Positions 5,268-5,654 of a DNA stretch of 5,654 nucleotides are shown here, piece by piece (the first letter of the stretch is position 1; each line of letters starts with the position of its first letter). The notes below the pieces were generated by a model. It was not told the DNA's origin and ran no database searches. It saw only the letters and a list, made by a program, of their open reading frames with translations. Position numbers and translations under genes: made by a program. Source of the DNA: an uncultured Bacilli bacterium (GTDB lineage Bacteria > Bacillota_I > Bacilli_A > ML615J-28 > CAG-313). The stretch is from positions 1 to 5,654 of the forward strand of contig CANQWZ010000082.1 of the NCBI GenBank assembly GCA_947627685.1. Direction: 5' to 3'.

Positions 5268-5654
5268 CTACCAAACAAAGGCAATAACTTCGCCGCCAAG
5301 TTTATTAAGTCTTGCTTCACGGTCTGTCATAATACCATTTGATGTTGAAATAATAGCAACTCCTAAACCATTTAATACTTTAGGAAGTTCGTTTGCTTTC
5401 GCATAAACTCTAAGTCCAGGTTTAGAGATTCTTTTTAAACCTTTAATTACACGGGTTTTGTTGGTAGCATATTTTAAAGTTACTTTAATAATGCCTTGTT
5501 TACCATCTTCAATTTTTTCATATTCGCTGATGTAACCTTCATTTTTTAAAACATTTAAAATTTCTAATTTTAAACGTGATGCAGGCATTGAAACAGTTGG
5601 ATGTTTCATTTGATTTGCATTACGAATTCTTGTTAACATATCAGCAATTGGATC
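5268..5654 (-). CDS. rpsH: 30S ribosomal protein S8, 5' end outside the window
   Basis: S8 (uS8) is a primary 16S rRNA-binding protein needed to fold the central domain of the 30S subunit. In many bacteria it also represses its own operon through a site near rplE, which is not in this window. The open frame continues past the internal Met at 5639 to the window edge, reading D-P-I-A-D before MLTRIRNANQ. S8 normally starts M(V)MTDPIADMLTRIRN, so the true start lies just outside and only about three or four codons are missing. The 128 visible residues hold both domains and the C-terminal signature GVAIISTSNGIMTDREAR, ending GGEVIAFVW. A Met at 5639 is therefore internal and not the start. Confidence 0.97.
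   Translation of the reverse strand, partial: DPIADMLTRIRNANQMKHPTVSMPASRLKLEILNVLKNEGYISEYEKIEDGKQGIIKVTLKYATNKTRVIKGLKRISKPGLRVYAKANELPKVLNGLGVAIISTSNGIMTDREARLNKLGGEVIAFVW

Noticed and set aside
5637..5639. ATG at 5639 as the rpsH start
   Set aside because: The frame stays open upstream to the window edge and encodes Asp-Pro-Ile-Ala-Asp, the conserved S8 N-terminus, so this Met is internal.
1..5654. A previously undescribed system, mobile element or CRISPR array in the window
   Set aside because: Every gene belongs to a known spc-operon family in conserved order, the largest gap is 42 bp, and I saw no direct repeat array, transposase or integration scar.

Overview
The window is the 3' half of the bacterial spc ribosomal-protein operon, read entirely on the minus strand. 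In transcription order (right to left) it carries rpsH (5' end off the window), rplF, rplR, rpsE, rpmD, rplO, secY, adk, map, infA, rpmJ and the first codons of rpsM. I see no mobile element, CRISPR array, tRNA, rRNA or new accessory system. This is a conserved housekeeping locus.

Organism: the DNA is A+T-rich. The order secY-adk-map-infA-rpmJ-rpsM is the Bacillota (Firmicutes) arrangement. Strong Shine-Dalgarno sites precede almost every gene. Adenylate kinase has the four-cysteine zinc LID typical of Gram-positive enzymes. adk ends with TGA at a normal family length and tryptophans are TGG where I checked, so the standard bacterial code applies rather than the Mycoplasma code. A low-GC Firmicute is the best call. 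A relative of Erysipelotrichia or of unclassified Bacilli is possible but is only an impression from protein similarity.

Layout: 5654-3152 encodes ribosomal proteins S8, L6, L18, S5, L30 and L15. 3150-1831 encodes SecY, the protein-export channel. 1820-415 encodes adenylate kinase and methionine aminopeptidase. 415-194 encodes initiation factor IF-1, 151-35 encodes L36, and 14-1 is the start of S13. Genes are tightly packed: gaps run from a 4-bp overlap (adk/map) to 42 bp (infA-rpmJ), and no stretch above 42 bp is non-coding. Several stop codons are built into the next gene's Shine-Dalgarno sequence, which suggests one transcript with coupled translation. No promoter or terminator is visible, so the transcript should start upstream of 5654 and continue past position 1.

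Together the genes supply ribosome parts, a translation factor, the removal of N-terminal methionine from new proteins, nucleotide balance (AMP/ADP/ATP) and membrane insertion or secretion of new proteins. The features most worth a second look are a perfect 10-bp inverted repeat over the infA stop codon and a lysine in SecY where an almost invariant arginine is expected.
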